A DNA stretch of 36,883 nucleotides from an uncultured Pseudomonadota bacterium (lineage in GTDB: Bacteria; Pseudomonadota; Gammaproteobacteria; Burkholderiales; Methylophilaceae), in the NCBI GenBank assembly GCA_903876765.1, contig CAIRBH010000039.1:1-36883 (forward strand), given 5' to 3'. The notes beneath the pieces were generated by a model, which was not told the DNA's origin, ran no database searches, and worked only from the letters and a program-made list of their open reading frames with translations. Position numbers and translations under genes: made by a program. This document shows, one piece after another, positions 27,451 through 36,063 of this stretch. Position 1 is the first letter of the stretch. The number at the start of each line of letters is the position of its first letter.

Positions 27451-27536
27451 AAAAATAGCTTAGACTAAAAATAATAATTATACACTTGGCATCACAATAG
27501 CCAGCTTAATGTTGCGGCAAAGGCATAGAATATCAA

Positions 27537-27577
27537 GCCAGCGCTGGCACATTTGCCTGAATTGGGCGAAAATGTGC
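27537..27577. promoter_or_regulatory. Palindrome and inverted repeat in the sucC leader
   Basis: GCCAGCGCTGGC at 27537-27548 is a perfect 12-nt palindrome. It overlaps the left arm of a second inverted repeat, GCACATTT (27547-27554) with AAATGTGC (27570-27577). The latter ends 27 nt before the sucC ATG. The two structures share bases and could be alternative, as in an attenuator, or be operator sites between serB and sucC. Confidence 0.5.
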
Positions 27578-27604
27578 ATAACATTTATTTAGACTAAAAC
27601 TTTT

Positions 27605-28765
27605 ATGAATTTGCATGAATATCAAGCCAAAACTTTGCTGCAAAAATACGGCATTCCTGTGCCGCGCGGCCAAGTTATTTCTGTGGCCAAGCAAACGCCT
27701 ACGGTAACTTCTGAAATAGATAGCCATGCTTGGGTAGTTAAAGCCCAAGTACATGCAGGTGGCCGTGGCAAAGCTGGTGGCGTACGCATGGTTAAATCCG
27801 CCTCAGAAGCGCAAAGCGTGGCCAGTGAGCTATTAGGCAAAACCTTGGTCACCTATCAAAATGCGCCCGATGGTCAGCCAGTCAATCAAGTGTTGATAGA
27901 AGAGACCTTGCCGATTGCCCGTGAGCTTTATTTATCGATGTTGGTAGATAGAACTTTAGAGCGTGTGGTGGTGGTTGCCTCATCAGCGGGTGGCATGGAT
28001 ATTGAAGAAATAGCCCAAACTAGCCCAGAGAAAATTTTGCAAGAAGTCTGTAGTCCTTTGAATGGCTTGGTGGATTATCAGGCGCGTAATCTAGCCTTTA
28101 AATTAAATTTGGTGGGCGACCAAATTAATGCATTTAGCCGTATGTTAAAAGGCTTATATCGCTTGTTTAAAGAAAATGATTTGGCATTATTAGAAATTAA
28201 CCCGTTGGTGGTGACCACAGACGGCAAGCTGTTTGCATTAGATTGCAAAATGAGCGTCGATGACAATGCGCTATATCGGCAAAAAGCTTTGGCTGAACAG
28301 CGCGATTGGTCGCAAGAAGACAGTAAAGAAGCAGTCGCCCATCATGCGGGCTTAAATTACATTGCCCTTAACGGTAATATAGGCTGCATGGTTAATGGTG
28401 CGGGCTTGGCTATGGCAACCATGGATCTGATTAAATTACACGGCGGCACGCCAGCTAACTTTTTAGACGTAGGCGGCGGTGCCACGGCAGAAACGGTAAC
28501 CAAGGCATTTAAAATCATCTTGGCAGATACCCACGTTAAAGCGATTTTAGTGAATATTTTTGGTGGCATTATGCGCTGCGATATTATTGCAGAAGGCATT
28601 ATCAGCGCGGTTAAAGATGTGGGCATGCAAATTCCTGTGGTAGTACGGCTAGAAGGTACCAATGTAGCCTTAGGAAAAGAAATGTTGAAATCTAGTGGGC
28701 TGAATATTATCTCCGCAGACGGTTTAACCGACGCGGCTGTACAAGCAGTAAAGGCTGTCTTATGA
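27605..28765 (+). CDS. sucC: Succinyl-CoA synthetase, beta subunit
   Basis: This 386-residue ATP-grasp protein forms the nucleotide-binding half of succinyl-CoA synthetase in the TCA cycle. It opens with the family N-terminus [20 protein letters not shown] and has the glycine-rich [12 protein letters not shown] loop. LLEINPLVV and [18 protein letters not shown] lie mid-chain, and [15 protein letters not shown] near the C-terminal ligase domain. The length matches the usual 386-390. It overlaps sucD by four bases (ATGA), so the subunits are translated together. No clear Shine-Dalgarno precedes the ATG; a structured leader lies just upstream. Confidence 0.97.
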   Translation: MNLHEYQAKTLLQKYGIPVPRGQVISVAKQTPTVTSEIDSHAWVVKAQVHAGGRGKAGGVRMVKSASEAQSVASELLGKTLVTYQNAPDGQPVNQVLIEETLPIARELYLSMLVDRTLERVVVVASSAGGMDIEEIAQTSPEKILQEVCSPLNGLVDYQARNLAFKLNLVGDQINAFSRMLKGLYRLFKENDLALLEINPLVVTTDGKLFALDCKMSVDDNALYRQKALAEQRDWSQEDSKEAVAHHAGLNYIALNGNIGCMVNGAGLAMATMDLIKLHGGTPANFLDVGGGATAETVTKAFKIILADTHVKAILVNIFGGIMRCDIIAEGIISAVKDVGMQIPVVVRLEGTNVALGKEMLKSSGLNIISADGLTDAAVQAVKAVL

Positions 28766-29643
28766 GTATATTAGTCAATCAAAACACCAAAGTGCTATGC
28801 CAAGGCTTTACTGGTAAGCAAGGCAGTTTTCACTCTGAACAAGCGCTGGCCTATGGCACCAAAATGGTAGGTGGCGTCACCCCAGGTAAAGGCGGTGCGC
28901 TGCATTTAGGCTTGCCAGTATTTAATACCATGCGCGAGGCAGTGCGCCAAACTGGCGCCAGTGCCAGTGTGATTTACGTGCCGCCAGCCTTTGCCGCAGA
29001 CTCTATTTTGGAAGCCTGCGATGCTGGTATAGACCTGATTATCTGTATTACGGAAGGCATCCCAGTATTAGATATGCTCAATGTCAAAGCCGCATTAAAA
29101 GCCAACGGCACGCGCTTTATAGGCCCCAATTGTCCAGGGGTGATTACCCCTGACGAATGTAAAATCGGCATCATGCCAGGCAGCATACATTTGCGCGGCA
29201 AAATCGGCATCGTATCGCGTTCAGGCACCTTGACTTATGAGGCTGTGCACCAGACCACCGCTTTAAAACTAGGCCAAAGTACATGCGTAGGCATAGGCGG
29301 CGACCCGATTAAAGGGCTTAATTTTATTGAATGTTTGCAAATGTTTGAGGCCGACGATGAAACCCAAGCCATTATTATGGTGGGTGAAATTGGCGGCTCA
29401 GATGAAGAGGCCGCAGCTGAGTATATTAAAAGTCATGTCACCAAGCCAGTAGCCGCTTATATAGCTGGGCAAACAGCCCCAGCGGGTAAACGCATGGGTC
29501 ATGCTGGGGCAATTATTTCTGGTGGTAGCGGTAAAGCCTCAGATAAAATGCGCGCCCTAGAATTAGCTGGTGCGGTAGTGGCTAGCTCACCAGCGGGTTT
29601 AGGCGAGGCCGTACTGGCCGCCATGCTGCAAAAAGTGGGCTAA
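28762..29643 (+). CDS. sucD: Succinyl-CoA synthetase, alpha subunit
   Basis: This 293-residue subunit carries the CoA-binding Rossmann domain ([20 protein letters not shown]) and the phosphorylated histidine His247 in [13 protein letters not shown]. Other family landmarks are [10 protein letters not shown] and [12 protein letters not shown]. It forms the alpha-beta enzyme with SucC and converts succinyl-CoA to succinate with nucleotide triphosphate formation. It overlaps sucC by 4 nt. No strong terminator is seen behind it; a 15-nt tandem repeat fills the gap to the next gene. Confidence 0.97.
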   Translation: MSILVNQNTKVLCQGFTGKQGSFHSEQALAYGTKMVGGVTPGKGGALHLGLPVFNTMREAVRQTGASASVIYVPPAFAADSILEACDAGIDLIICITEGIPVLDMLNVKAALKANGTRFIGPNCPGVITPDECKIGIMPGSIHLRGKIGIVSRSGTLTYEAVHQTTALKLGQSTCVGIGGDPIKGLNFIECLQMFEADDETQAIIMVGEIGGSDEEAAAEYIKSHVTKPVAAYIAGQTAPAGKRMGHAGAIISGGSGKASDKMRALELAGAVVASSPAGLGEAVLAAMLQKVG

Positions 29644-29665
29644 ATTGTATTTAGCCTGGGTTATT

Positions 29666-29740
29666 TTTAAATAAGACTATCTTTAGTAAGGCTAGCTTTA
29701 GTAAGGCTAGCTTTAGTAAGGCTACCTTTAACAAGGCTGT
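29666..29740 (+). repeat. 15-nt tandem repeat array (five units) between sucD and ankyrin gene
   Basis: The consensus is CTTTAGTAAGGCTAG. Units at 29681 and 29696 are identical, 29711 has one change, 29726 has about four, and 29666 is a degenerate leading copy. The array ends 11 nt before the ankyrin-gene ATG and supplies the only AAGG-like sequence there. Confidence 0.9.
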
Positions 29741-29751
29741 GTAAGCACAAT

Positions 29752-30720
29752 ATGACGACTATGCATCCACGTTTTTTCAGCGCAGTGACGATATTATTCA
29801 CCGTACTACTGGTGGCTGGCTCACTCTCAGCACTGGCTAATGAGGACGTGAGCTATCTACTGACTGCCGCCGCAAAAGGCGATCTGGCCACAGTCAATGC
29901 GCTCTTGGTCAGTGGTGCAAACGCCAATGTGCAAGATGAAGACGGTATAACAGTGTTGATGTATGCGGCGCGCAAAAATCAAGCTGAGGTCGTGGCCACT
30001 TTAATAGACAAAGGTGCCGCCATCAATGCCATAGATGCAGGTGGTTGGACGGCTCTAATGTTTGCTGTCAAAAAAGATAATGTAGCTAGTGTCAAGGTCT
30101 TGTTAGAGAAGGGGGCAGACGCCAAAGTGCGTGACCCCTCAGGCTGGAGCGCATTAGGCCTCGCAGCGGCAGCTGGTTTTGCGCCTATAGTGGATTTGCT
30201 GATTAAGCATGGCGTGGACGTGAATACACAATCTGATAGCGGCAGTAGCATCTTGATGTACGCGGCAAAAAGTGGTGATATAGCGACGTTGACGACACTC
30301 TTAGACCATCAAGCCAATAGCCTGACTTCTGACAAATTAGGCATCACAGCATTGATGATAGCCGCCCGCGAAGGCCATGCGCCAGCCGTAGACTTAATGA
30401 TTAAGCGCGGCGCATTACTTAATCAAAAAGACAGCTCAAAATGGACTGCGTTGACTTGGGCGGTTAAAAAATCAAAATATGATGCGGCCAAAGCACTGCT
30501 TGCAGCGGGTGCCGACGTGAATAATTTAGACGCTGAGGGTACGCCCTTGCTACATATTGCCGTGCATAATGCCGACCTTAACATGGTAACGCTGCTGCTA
30601 GCGAACGATGCTAAAGTTAAAGCCAAAGACCAATATGGCCTTACTGCTTTGGTTTACGCCTTAAAAGGTCAGCAGGCAGAAATCATAAAGCGCATCAAAG
30701 ACGCTGGGGGTGCTTATTGA
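29752..30720 (+). CDS. Exported ankyrin-repeat protein
   Basis: This 322-residue protein has a signal peptide (hydrophobic 10-28, cut near ALA|NE at residue 29-30) followed by about eight ankyrin repeats filling the mature part. Recognisable units include DGITVLMYAARKNQAEVVAT, GWTALMFAVKKDNVASVKVL, GITALMIAAREGHAPAVDLM and GLTALVYALKGQQAEII. It is predicted to be a periplasmic protein-binding scaffold; no enzymatic domain is present. Its stop codon overlaps the TTG start of nadE (TTGA), so nadE translation may depend on it. A second ATG at 29761 is an alternative start. The partner is unknown. Confidence 0.85.
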   Translation: MTTMHPRFFSAVTILFTVLLVAGSLSALANEDVSYLLTAAAKGDLATVNALLVSGANANVQDEDGITVLMYAARKNQAEVVATLIDKGAAINAIDAGGWTALMFAVKKDNVASVKVLLEKGADAKVRDPSGWSALGLAAAAGFAPIVDLLIKHGVDVNTQSDSGSSILMYAAKSGDIATLTTLLDHQANSLTSDKLGITALMIAAREGHAPAVDLMIKRGALLNQKDSSKWTALTWAVKKSKYDAAKALLAAGADVNNLDAEGTPLLHIAVHNADLNMVTLLLANDAKVKAKDQYGLTALVYALKGQQAEIIKRIKDAGGAY

Positions 30721-32315
30721 TAGTCGCCATCGCGCAAATCAATTGCATGGTCGGCGATATAGCTGGCAATGTAGAAAAAATTATTGCCAGTGCCAAGCAA
30801 GCCCAAGCACAGGGCGCCAGTTTGTTGCTCACGCCTGAACTTGCCCTATGTGGCTACCCCCCTGAAGATTTATTATTACGCGCAGATTTTTTGCAAGCCT
30901 GTGATGCGGCATTGCAACAATTATCAGCCAGCATAAGCGGCATCACGCTGGTTGTTGGCCATGCCCAGCAAGTGGGTGCCGCCTGTTATAACGCCGCTTC
31001 AGTGCTGCAAGACGGCAAAATTCTAGCCAGCTACCATAAGCACGCTTTGCCTAATCACAGTGTGTTTGATGAAAAGCGCTACTTTAAAGCTGGTGATCAA
31101 GCGCTGGTATTTGAGCATCAAGGCCGCCAGCTCGGCGTGCTGATTTGCGCCGACGTTTGGGAGCCGCAGCCGGCCTTGTTGGCTAAAGCTGCGGGGGCTG
31201 AAATCTTACTAGTGTTGAATGCCTCGCCTTTTCACATGCAAAAGCAAGCTACCCGTTTGGCGATTTTGCGTGAACGTGTGGCAGAAACGCAGTTGCCAAT
31301 TATTTATGCCAATATGGTCGGTGGGCAAGATGAATTGGTGTTTGATGGTGGTTCATTTGTACTCGATGCTGCAGGCAATCTTACTCAGCAATTGCCCGCG
31401 TTTGAAACGGCATTGACTGCTGTTCAGTTTGCTGGCTTGCAGCCTGTCGCCAGTAGCATTACGCCACAATTGACACTAGAAGCCTCAGTTTACCAGGCCT
31501 TAAAATTAGGCCTTGCCGATTATGTGCATAAAAATGGTTTTCCTGGGGTGGTGCTAGGCCTATCAGGCGGGGTAGATTCAGCACTGACGCTAGCCATAGC
31601 GGTGGATGCCTTAGGGGCGAATAACGTACATGCCGTGTTGATGGCGTCAGAATTCACCGCCAGCATGAGTGTAGATGATGCCTTGGCGATGGTTCATAGC
31701 TTAGGCGTTAAATACAGTGTGATGCCTATTCATAGTCTGTTTGCAAGTTTTAGGCAAGCGCTGGCGACTGAGTTTGCTGGTTTGCCGGTAGATACCACCG
31801 AGGAGAACTTGCAAGCACGCATACGAGGTATGCTGCTGATGGCATTGTCTAATAAATTCGGCAGCATCGTCGTCACAACTGGCAATAAAAGTGAGATGGC
31901 GGTCGGTTATTGCACCTTGTATGGCGATATGGCAGGTGGTTTTGCTCTATTAAAAGACGTGCCCAAAACTTTGGTTTATCAACTTTGTGCTTACCGCAAT
32001 GGTTTATCTGAAGTCATTCCGCAACGCATTATCAATCGTGCACCGTCCGCCGAATTACGCGCAGATCAAACTGACCAAGATAGCTTGCCACCTTATGCGG
32101 TGCTAGACGCCATAGTAGAAGCCTATGTAGAAAATGATTTAGGCCGTGCCGATATTGTCGCCATGGGCTATAAGCTAGCTGACGTGAATCGTGTGGTCAG
32201 TCTGATAGATCGCAATGAATATAAACGCCGACAAGCACCAGTTGGCGTGAGGATTAGCCATAAAGGCTTTGGCAAAGACCGTCGCTACCCAATTACGGTG
32301 AAGCTAGATTTTTAA
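30717..32315 (+). CDS. nadE: Glutamine-dependent NAD+ synthetase
   Basis: This 532-residue two-domain enzyme makes NAD+ from nicotinic acid adenine dinucleotide using ammonia released from glutamine. The N-terminal nitrilase-like amidase has the triad Glu41 (LTPELALCGYPPED), Lys108 (YHKHALPNH) and Cys144 (VLICADVWEP). The C-terminal synthetase has the ATP-pyrophosphatase loop LSGGVDSALT near residues 281-290 and GNKSEMAVGYCTLYGDMAGG. TTG 30717 is the start: it gives the family N-terminus (IVAIAQINCMVGDIAGN), has GGGGG 6 nt upstream, and overlaps the previous stop by 4 nt. Confidence 0.96.
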   Translation: MIVAIAQINCMVGDIAGNVEKIIASAKQAQAQGASLLLTPELALCGYPPEDLLLRADFLQACDAALQQLSASISGITLVVGHAQQVGAACYNAASVLQDGKILASYHKHALPNHSVFDEKRYFKAGDQALVFEHQGRQLGVLICADVWEPQPALLAKAAGAEILLVLNASPFHMQKQATRLAILRERVAETQLPIIYANMVGGQDELVFDGGSFVLDAAGNLTQQLPAFETALTAVQFAGLQPVASSITPQLTLEASVYQALKLGLADYVHKNGFPGVVLGLSGGVDSALTLAIAVDALGANNVHAVLMASEFTASMSVDDALAMVHSLGVKYSVMPIHSLFASFRQALATEFAGLPVDTTEENLQARIRGMLLMALSNKFGSIVVTTGNKSEMAVGYCTLYGDMAGGFALLKDVPKTLVYQLCAYRNGLSEVIPQRIINRAPSAELRADQTDQDSLPPYAVLDAIVEAYVENDLGRADIVAMGYKLADVNRVVSLIDRNEYKRRQAPVGVRISHKGFGKDRRYPITVKLDF

Positions 32316-32346
32316 ATAACCGCTCAGTCATATTGAGCCAATATGT

Positions 32347-32424
32347 TTAGATAAATAGTTAGATAAATGGCTAGATATAAGTCAGCACTGAACCACTATA
32401 CTGACAGAAAACACACTATACTGA
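32347..32424 (+). promoter_or_regulatory. Repeat-rich promoter region of the PII gene
   Basis: Three 12-nt units (TTAGATAAATAG, TTAGATAAATGG, CTAGATATAAGT) cover 32347-32382. They are followed by two copies of CACTATACTGA at 32394-32404 and 32414-32424, exactly 20 nt apart. Each copy contains TATACT, a five-of-six match to a -10 box. GTCAG (32381) and CTGAC (32401) also form a short inverted repeat. The layout fits a regulator binding on one face of the helix or two overlapping promoters. No sigma54 -24/-12 pair was found here. Confidence 0.45.
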
Positions 32425-32802
<378 letters not shown>

Positions 32803-32871
32803 AAAGGCTAGTTTAGCTGACCCTCGCCCCACTCCTACCTATCCTAGCTTCAGCTACCTAGCCCAAGTTAT

Positions 32872-32899
32872 TTAGGCGCGTTGGCGGTATAGCGCCTAA
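32872..32899. terminator. Hairpin between convergent PII gene and feoB
   Basis: TTAGGCGC (32872-32879) and GCGCCTAA (32892-32899) form a perfect 8-bp stem with a 12-nt loop in the 107-bp gap between the two convergent genes. Neither side has a T-run, so an intrinsic terminator is only possible; placement is the main support. Confidence 0.4.
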
Positions 32900-32909
32900 T
32901 CATGGCCGA

Positions 32910-34700
32910 TTAAAAGCCCAGCCAGCGCGCGCCTTGATAAAACACAAAACTCACCAGCCAAGCCAGCCCTAGCGACCAAGCAATAGATAGCCACATAAAG
33001 GCGCTACTTTTAGATTCGCTTTTTAGCGTAGCAATGGTCGATAAGCAAGGCGTGTAAATCAGCGCAAATAGCATAAAGCTCATGGCCTGCACCCAATCAA
33101 TTTGCGTGGCCATTTGTGCCATCAGCGCATCACCCTGTAAGCCATAAATTACCGCCAGTGCGCCTATCACGATCTCTTTTGCCACAAAGCCAAAAATTAA
33201 AGCAATTGCTAATTGGTTGTTGATGCCTAGCGGGTCTAATATTGGGGCAAACAAGGCGCCAATTTGACCAGCAAATGTGCCTATGCTGGCAGGCGCAACG
33301 TTACTAGGAAAATTAGTTAACGCCCAAACCATAATCACGCCAATCACAATAAACTTACTCGCGCGTACCAGAAAATGTTTAACTTCAAGCCAGCCGCGTA
33401 AAACAATTTGCCGTAGTGTCGGAAAGCGGTAAGGCGGCAGTTCTAAAATAAATGGCTCAGCATTTTTATACTGGCCTTGAAAAAGTACGGCAGTTAAAAA
33501 CATGGTTAAAAAGCTCATCACATACAAGGCAAATAACACCAGTGGTGCTTGCTGCGCGGTGAATAATGCGGTAATCATAAAAATAAACACTTGCAGTCTA
33601 GCCGAGCAAAGAGAAAGTGGAATGACCAGCATGGTTAATAAGCGCATAGGCCTAGAGCGCATAATTCGCGTTCCCATCAGGGCTGGCACATTACAGCCAA
33701 AGCCCATTAGCATCATGACAAAACCGCGGCCATCCAAGCCCATTTTTGCCATCAGCGTATCCATTAAAAACGCCGCGCGCGATAAATAGCCGCTGTCTTC
33801 CACCATAGACATCACTAAAAAGAATAATACGATAATCGGCACAAACGCCGCCACGGTGGCAACGCCGTTATAAACGCCATCTAACATAAGTCCGCTTAGC
33901 CAATGTGGGCTGCTAGCCAATAGTGGCTCTAATGCGCTGCTGCGTAGCAGTTGTAACAACCAAGCCAAGCCATCTTGCAGGGGCTTGCCTATGGTAAAAA
34001 TAAACTGAAACAGCACAAACATGGCTAAAAAGAATAAAGGTAGCCCTAGCCATTTGTGCAATAAAAGTTTATCTATCTTATCGGTGGTGCTGTTGGCTAA
34101 AGTGGTAGGAATCTGCACATGCTGATCAATCAGCCGTGCCATTTCTTGTTCAATTTGATGGTCTGCTTGTAATAATTGGCTAATCACTGCGGGTTGACTC
34201 GCGGCTATATTTTGCTGGATGATACTGGCCGCCACTTGCAGCGCTTTGGGCAAGCCGTCGCCATATTTTGCGCTCATTTGCAACACTGGCATCTGAAGTG
34301 CTTGCGCTAAGTTATCGGCATCTATGGTAATGCCAGATTGCTTGGCCTCATCCGCCATATTTAACGCTAAGAGCATAGGAATATTCAACTTTTTAAGTTG
34401 TAATACCAGTGACAGCTGACGGTCTATCTGCGCGCTATTGAGCAACACAATGACTAAATCTAACGCGTTATTTGCTAAAAAATGCCGCACCACTTGCTCA
34501 TCTTCAGAAAAGCCATGTAAGTCATAAATACCAGGCAAATCAATTAACGCTGCAATATGGCCACCGATGAGTATTTTGGCACTCATTAAATCTACGGTAA
34601 TGCCCGGCCAATTACCTACACGCGCTGAAGCACCACTGATGCGGTTAAATAAGGTAGATTTACCCGTATTGGGCATGCCTAATAATGCAATACGTTTCAT
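32910..34700 (-). CDS. feoB: Ferrous iron transporter FeoB
   Basis: This 596-residue inner-membrane Fe(II) transporter has an N-terminal G domain with G1 GMPNTGKST (8-16), G3 DLPG (54-57) and G4 NMAD (about 115-118). Two Gate-type membrane cores follow. GFGCNVPALMGTR is present, and the first-gate cysteine motif reads LCSARLQVF where many FeoB have SCGARLPVY. YTPCLSTIA lies near the second core. It is shorter than the 773-residue E. coli protein, as are many FeoB without the C-terminal hydrophilic part. feoA lies 21 nt upstream on the same strand behind a Fur box. Confidence 0.95.
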   Translation of the reverse strand: MKRIALLGMPNTGKSTLFNRISGASARVGNWPGITVDLMSAKILIGGHIAALIDLPGIYDLHGFSEDEQVVRHFLANNALDLVIVLLNSAQIDRQLSLVLQLKKLNIPMLLALNMADEAKQSGITIDADNLAQALQMPVLQMSAKYGDGLPKALQVAASIIQQNIAASQPAVISQLLQADHQIEQEMARLIDQHVQIPTTLANSTTDKIDKLLLHKWLGLPLFFLAMFVLFQFIFTIGKPLQDGLAWLLQLLRSSALEPLLASSPHWLSGLMLDGVYNGVATVAAFVPIIVLFFLVMSMVEDSGYLSRAAFLMDTLMAKMGLDGRGFVMMLMGFGCNVPALMGTRIMRSRPMRLLTMLVIPLSLCSARLQVFIFMITALFTAQQAPLVLFALYVMSFLTMFLTAVLFQGQYKNAEPFILELPPYRFPTLRQIVLRGWLEVKHFLVRASKFIVIGVIMVWALTNFPSNVAPASIGTFAGQIGALFAPILDPLGINNQLAIALIFGFVAKEIVIGALAVIYGLQGDALMAQMATQIDWVQAMSFMLFALIYTPCLSTIATLKSESKSSAFMWLSIAWSLGLAWLVSFVFYQGARWLGF

Positions 34701-34721
34701 GGGCGGTTGTTTTGGCTAAAT

Positions 34722-35027
34722 TTAAGCAGATAATGCATGAATGTGAATATGCGATGCCACACTGTTGCGTAAAATCACATCGGTAGTGCCTAAGCGCACA
34801 TGCAGCGGGCCGTTAAAATTAGCCCGCCGAATAACGCTAAGCGGCTTACCCACTCTAAAGCCCAAGGCAGATAAGCGATGAAACAGCAAGGGCTCTGCCT
34901 CTATTGCTAAAATCACGGCGCGCTGACCTATGGCTAATTGACATAGCGGCAATTCACATAAGGTCGATTGACATAAGGATGATTCAGATAAAAGCGGCAT
35001 AGCGTGTATTTTTTGTATATATAGCAT
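34722..35027 (-). CDS. feoA: FeoA-family protein with repeated N-terminus
   Basis: This 101-residue small SH3-like protein works with FeoB in Fe(II) uptake. The FeoA core begins near ELPLCQLAIGQRAVI and continues RLSALGFRVGKPLSVI to the C-terminus. Upstream of it four 5-residue units (LSESS, LCQST, LCELP, LCQLA) come from a 15-nt tandem duplication and bring three cysteines. ATG 35027 gives the longest form; Met10 is an alternative, and neither has a clear Shine-Dalgarno. A Fur box lies 25-43 nt upstream of the start. Confidence 0.88.
   Translation of the reverse strand: MLYIQKIHAMPLLSESSLCQSTLCELPLCQLAIGQRAVILAIEAEPLLFHRLSALGFRVGKPLSVIRRANFNGPLHVRLGTTDVILRNSVASHIHIHALSA
34936..34995 (-). 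repeat. 15-nt tandem repeat inside feoA
   Basis: Four 15-nt units start at 34936, 34951, 34966 and 34981 (plus strand AATTGACATAGCGGC, AATTCACATAAGGTC, GATTGACATAAGGAT, GATTCAGATAAAAGC). They keep the frame and encode the 5-residue repeats at the FeoA N-terminus. Confidence 0.8.
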
Positions 35028-35051
35028 TAGGTTAATGGATGCTGTTTAATT

Positions 35052-35070
35052 GATAACCATTCTTATTATG
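35052..35070 (-). promoter_or_regulatory. Fur box of feoAB
   Basis: On the minus strand the 19-mer CATAATAAGAATGGTTATC matches the classical Fur consensus at 14 of 19 positions by hand alignment. It overlaps a CATAAT -10-like hexamer (35065-35070) and ends 25 nt before feoA. Repression of feoAB under iron sufficiency is the expected outcome. Confidence 0.75.
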
Positions 35071-35145
35071 GCATAAATGCCAGCGCCTAGGCCAGCGCTT
35101 TAAAAAACCCGAGCTATACAAGTAGCCACTAAAAGCAGCGCCCAT

Positions 35146-35170
35146 AAAAAACACCCCTAAACGAGGGGCG
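35146..35170 (-). terminator. Intrinsic terminator of the pilin gene
   Basis: On the minus strand CGCCCCT and AGGGGTG form a 7-bp stem (one G-U pair) with loop CGTTT, followed by TTTTTT. It starts 50 nt after the pilin stop. A T7 run at 35171-35177 means it can also stop plus-strand transcripts. Confidence 0.85.
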
Positions 35171-35220
35171 TTTTTTTGTTTGATAACCCGATTCTATTAC
35201 ATCGGGGCTATGCTAATGTA

Positions 35221-35658
35221 CTAAACTTTTGGATAGAATTTACTATTGATAGTGCCGCTAACTGTCCACGAAGTTCCTGCATCTGCGCTGCAGGCTGCAG
35301 TATATATAATTGTGTTGCCAGCAGTTACAGAAGAGCCAATCGCTTTCATTACAATAGTAACTGTCCCAGCTGAAGTAGAGGTGCCTACGGCAGTAACGGA
35401 AGTTACATATTTCCCAGCAATATCAGTGTTTGTACCTAAACCTAATGATGAGTTAGTTGTTGAAGAAGAAAGAGACCCTTCACTACAAGCTACGCCGATT
35501 GCGGCCATTGCTGGAGAAGCCAAACTAACAGCTTCTTGAACCTTAGCCTTAACTGTGTAGTCTTGATAAGCTGGCAATGCAACTGCTGCTAAAATACCAA
35601 TAATTGCTACCACAATCATCAGTTCAATTAAAGTAAAACCTTTTTGTAGTTGTTTCAT
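35221..35658 (-). CDS. pilA: Type IV major pilin (PilA-like)
   Basis: This 145-residue prepilin has a short basic leader MKQLQKG cut before Phe, then [20 protein letters not shown] with the conserved Glu5 and hydrophobic N-terminal helix that packs in the pilus core. The globular part is Ser/Thr/Gly-rich. Cys58 and a second Cys in [10 protein letters not shown] can form the C-terminal D-loop disulfide. It needs the PilD peptidase and PilB/C/Q machinery encoded elsewhere. AAAGGA lies 7 nt before the ATG. The gene is flanked by its own sigma54-type promoter and strong terminator, so it is probably monocistronic and highly expressed. A minor pilin cannot be fully excluded. Confidence 0.92.
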   Translation of the reverse strand: MKQLQKGFTLIELMIVVAIIGILAAVALPAYQDYTVKAKVQEAVSLASPAMAAIGVACSEGSLSSSTTNSSLGLGTNTDIAGKYVTSVTAVGTSTSAGTVTIVMKAIGSSVTAGNTIIYTAACSADAGTSWTVSGTINSKFYPKV

Positions 35659-35775
35659 TGTTATTTCCTTTGTAAAGAATTTCGGTATATAAAATTTATA
35701 GGTTAAAGTGAAGATTAACTATTGCTTTACTTAGGCATGCAAAAGCACTAATCAATTTAATGGCAAGTTCTAAGA

Positions 35776-35792
35776 TGCAAACTCTGTGCCAG
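35776..35792 (-). promoter_or_regulatory. Sigma54 (RpoN) promoter of pilA
   Basis: On the minus strand the sequence reads C-TGGCAC-AGAGT-TTGCA, with GG and GC dinucleotides at the correct -24/-12 spacing. Transcription would start near 35765 and give a leader of about 107 nt. Pilin genes in several proteobacteria are RpoN- and PilR-dependent, so the assignment fits. Confidence 0.85.
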
Positions 35793-35880
35793 GTTTTTTG
35801 TAAAGGCTAATTTAGTCGCTAAAAACGGGGATAAGGTTAATTAATGAGCTTTTGCTGCTAATTAATTGATGAGTAGACGT

Positions 35881-35911
35881 AAAAAAGCAGAACCCTAGGT
35901 TCTGCTTTTTA
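35881..35911. terminator. Bidirectional intrinsic terminator
   Basis: GCAGAACC (35887-35894) and GGTTCTGC (35898-35905) form a perfect 8-bp stem with loop CTA, flanked by A6 on the left and T5 on the right. It can act on both strands and insulates the pilA promoter region from the gene ending at 36064. Confidence 0.8.
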
Positions 35912-35944
35912 TTCCTTAGTTATATTTCATGACATGAGGATGGC

Positions 35945-35981
35945 AAAAAATTGTCAGCTTTAATGGAATGCTGACAATTTT
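35945..35981 (-). terminator. Terminator of the MxaD-like gene
   Basis: AAAATTGTCAGC (35947-35958) and GCTGACAATTTT (35970-35981) form a perfect 12-bp stem with an 11-nt loop. On the minus strand it runs into six T residues (35945-35950). It lies 83 nt after the stop of the gene at 36064-36615, with a second terminator further on. Confidence 0.75.
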
Positions 35982-36063
35982 GGTCAGTATTGCTAAGCTA
36001 AAGTCTTGGTTCTAATGCCGTAATTTAGTGGTGGCTTTTATACTTAGGCTTAATTTAGAGGGC

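Larger units (their letters stand above)
35659..36063. other. Gene-free interval with pilA leader, sigma54 promoter and terminators
   Basis: No coding potential is seen in these 405 bases. They hold the pilA 5' leader (35659-35765), its sigma54 promoter, an AT-rich upstream stretch (35800-35880) where a PilR-type activator could bind, and two hairpins that serve the minus-strand gene ending at 36064. Confidence 0.7.

Noticed and set aside
27533-27754. Short minus-strand frame across the sucC start
   Set aside because: It overlaps the conserved sucC N-terminus and lacks a start signal.
35246-35539. Plus-strand frame opposite the pilin gene
   Set aside because: It is a shadow of the pilin codons; the minus-strand product has a clear prepilin leader and Glu5.
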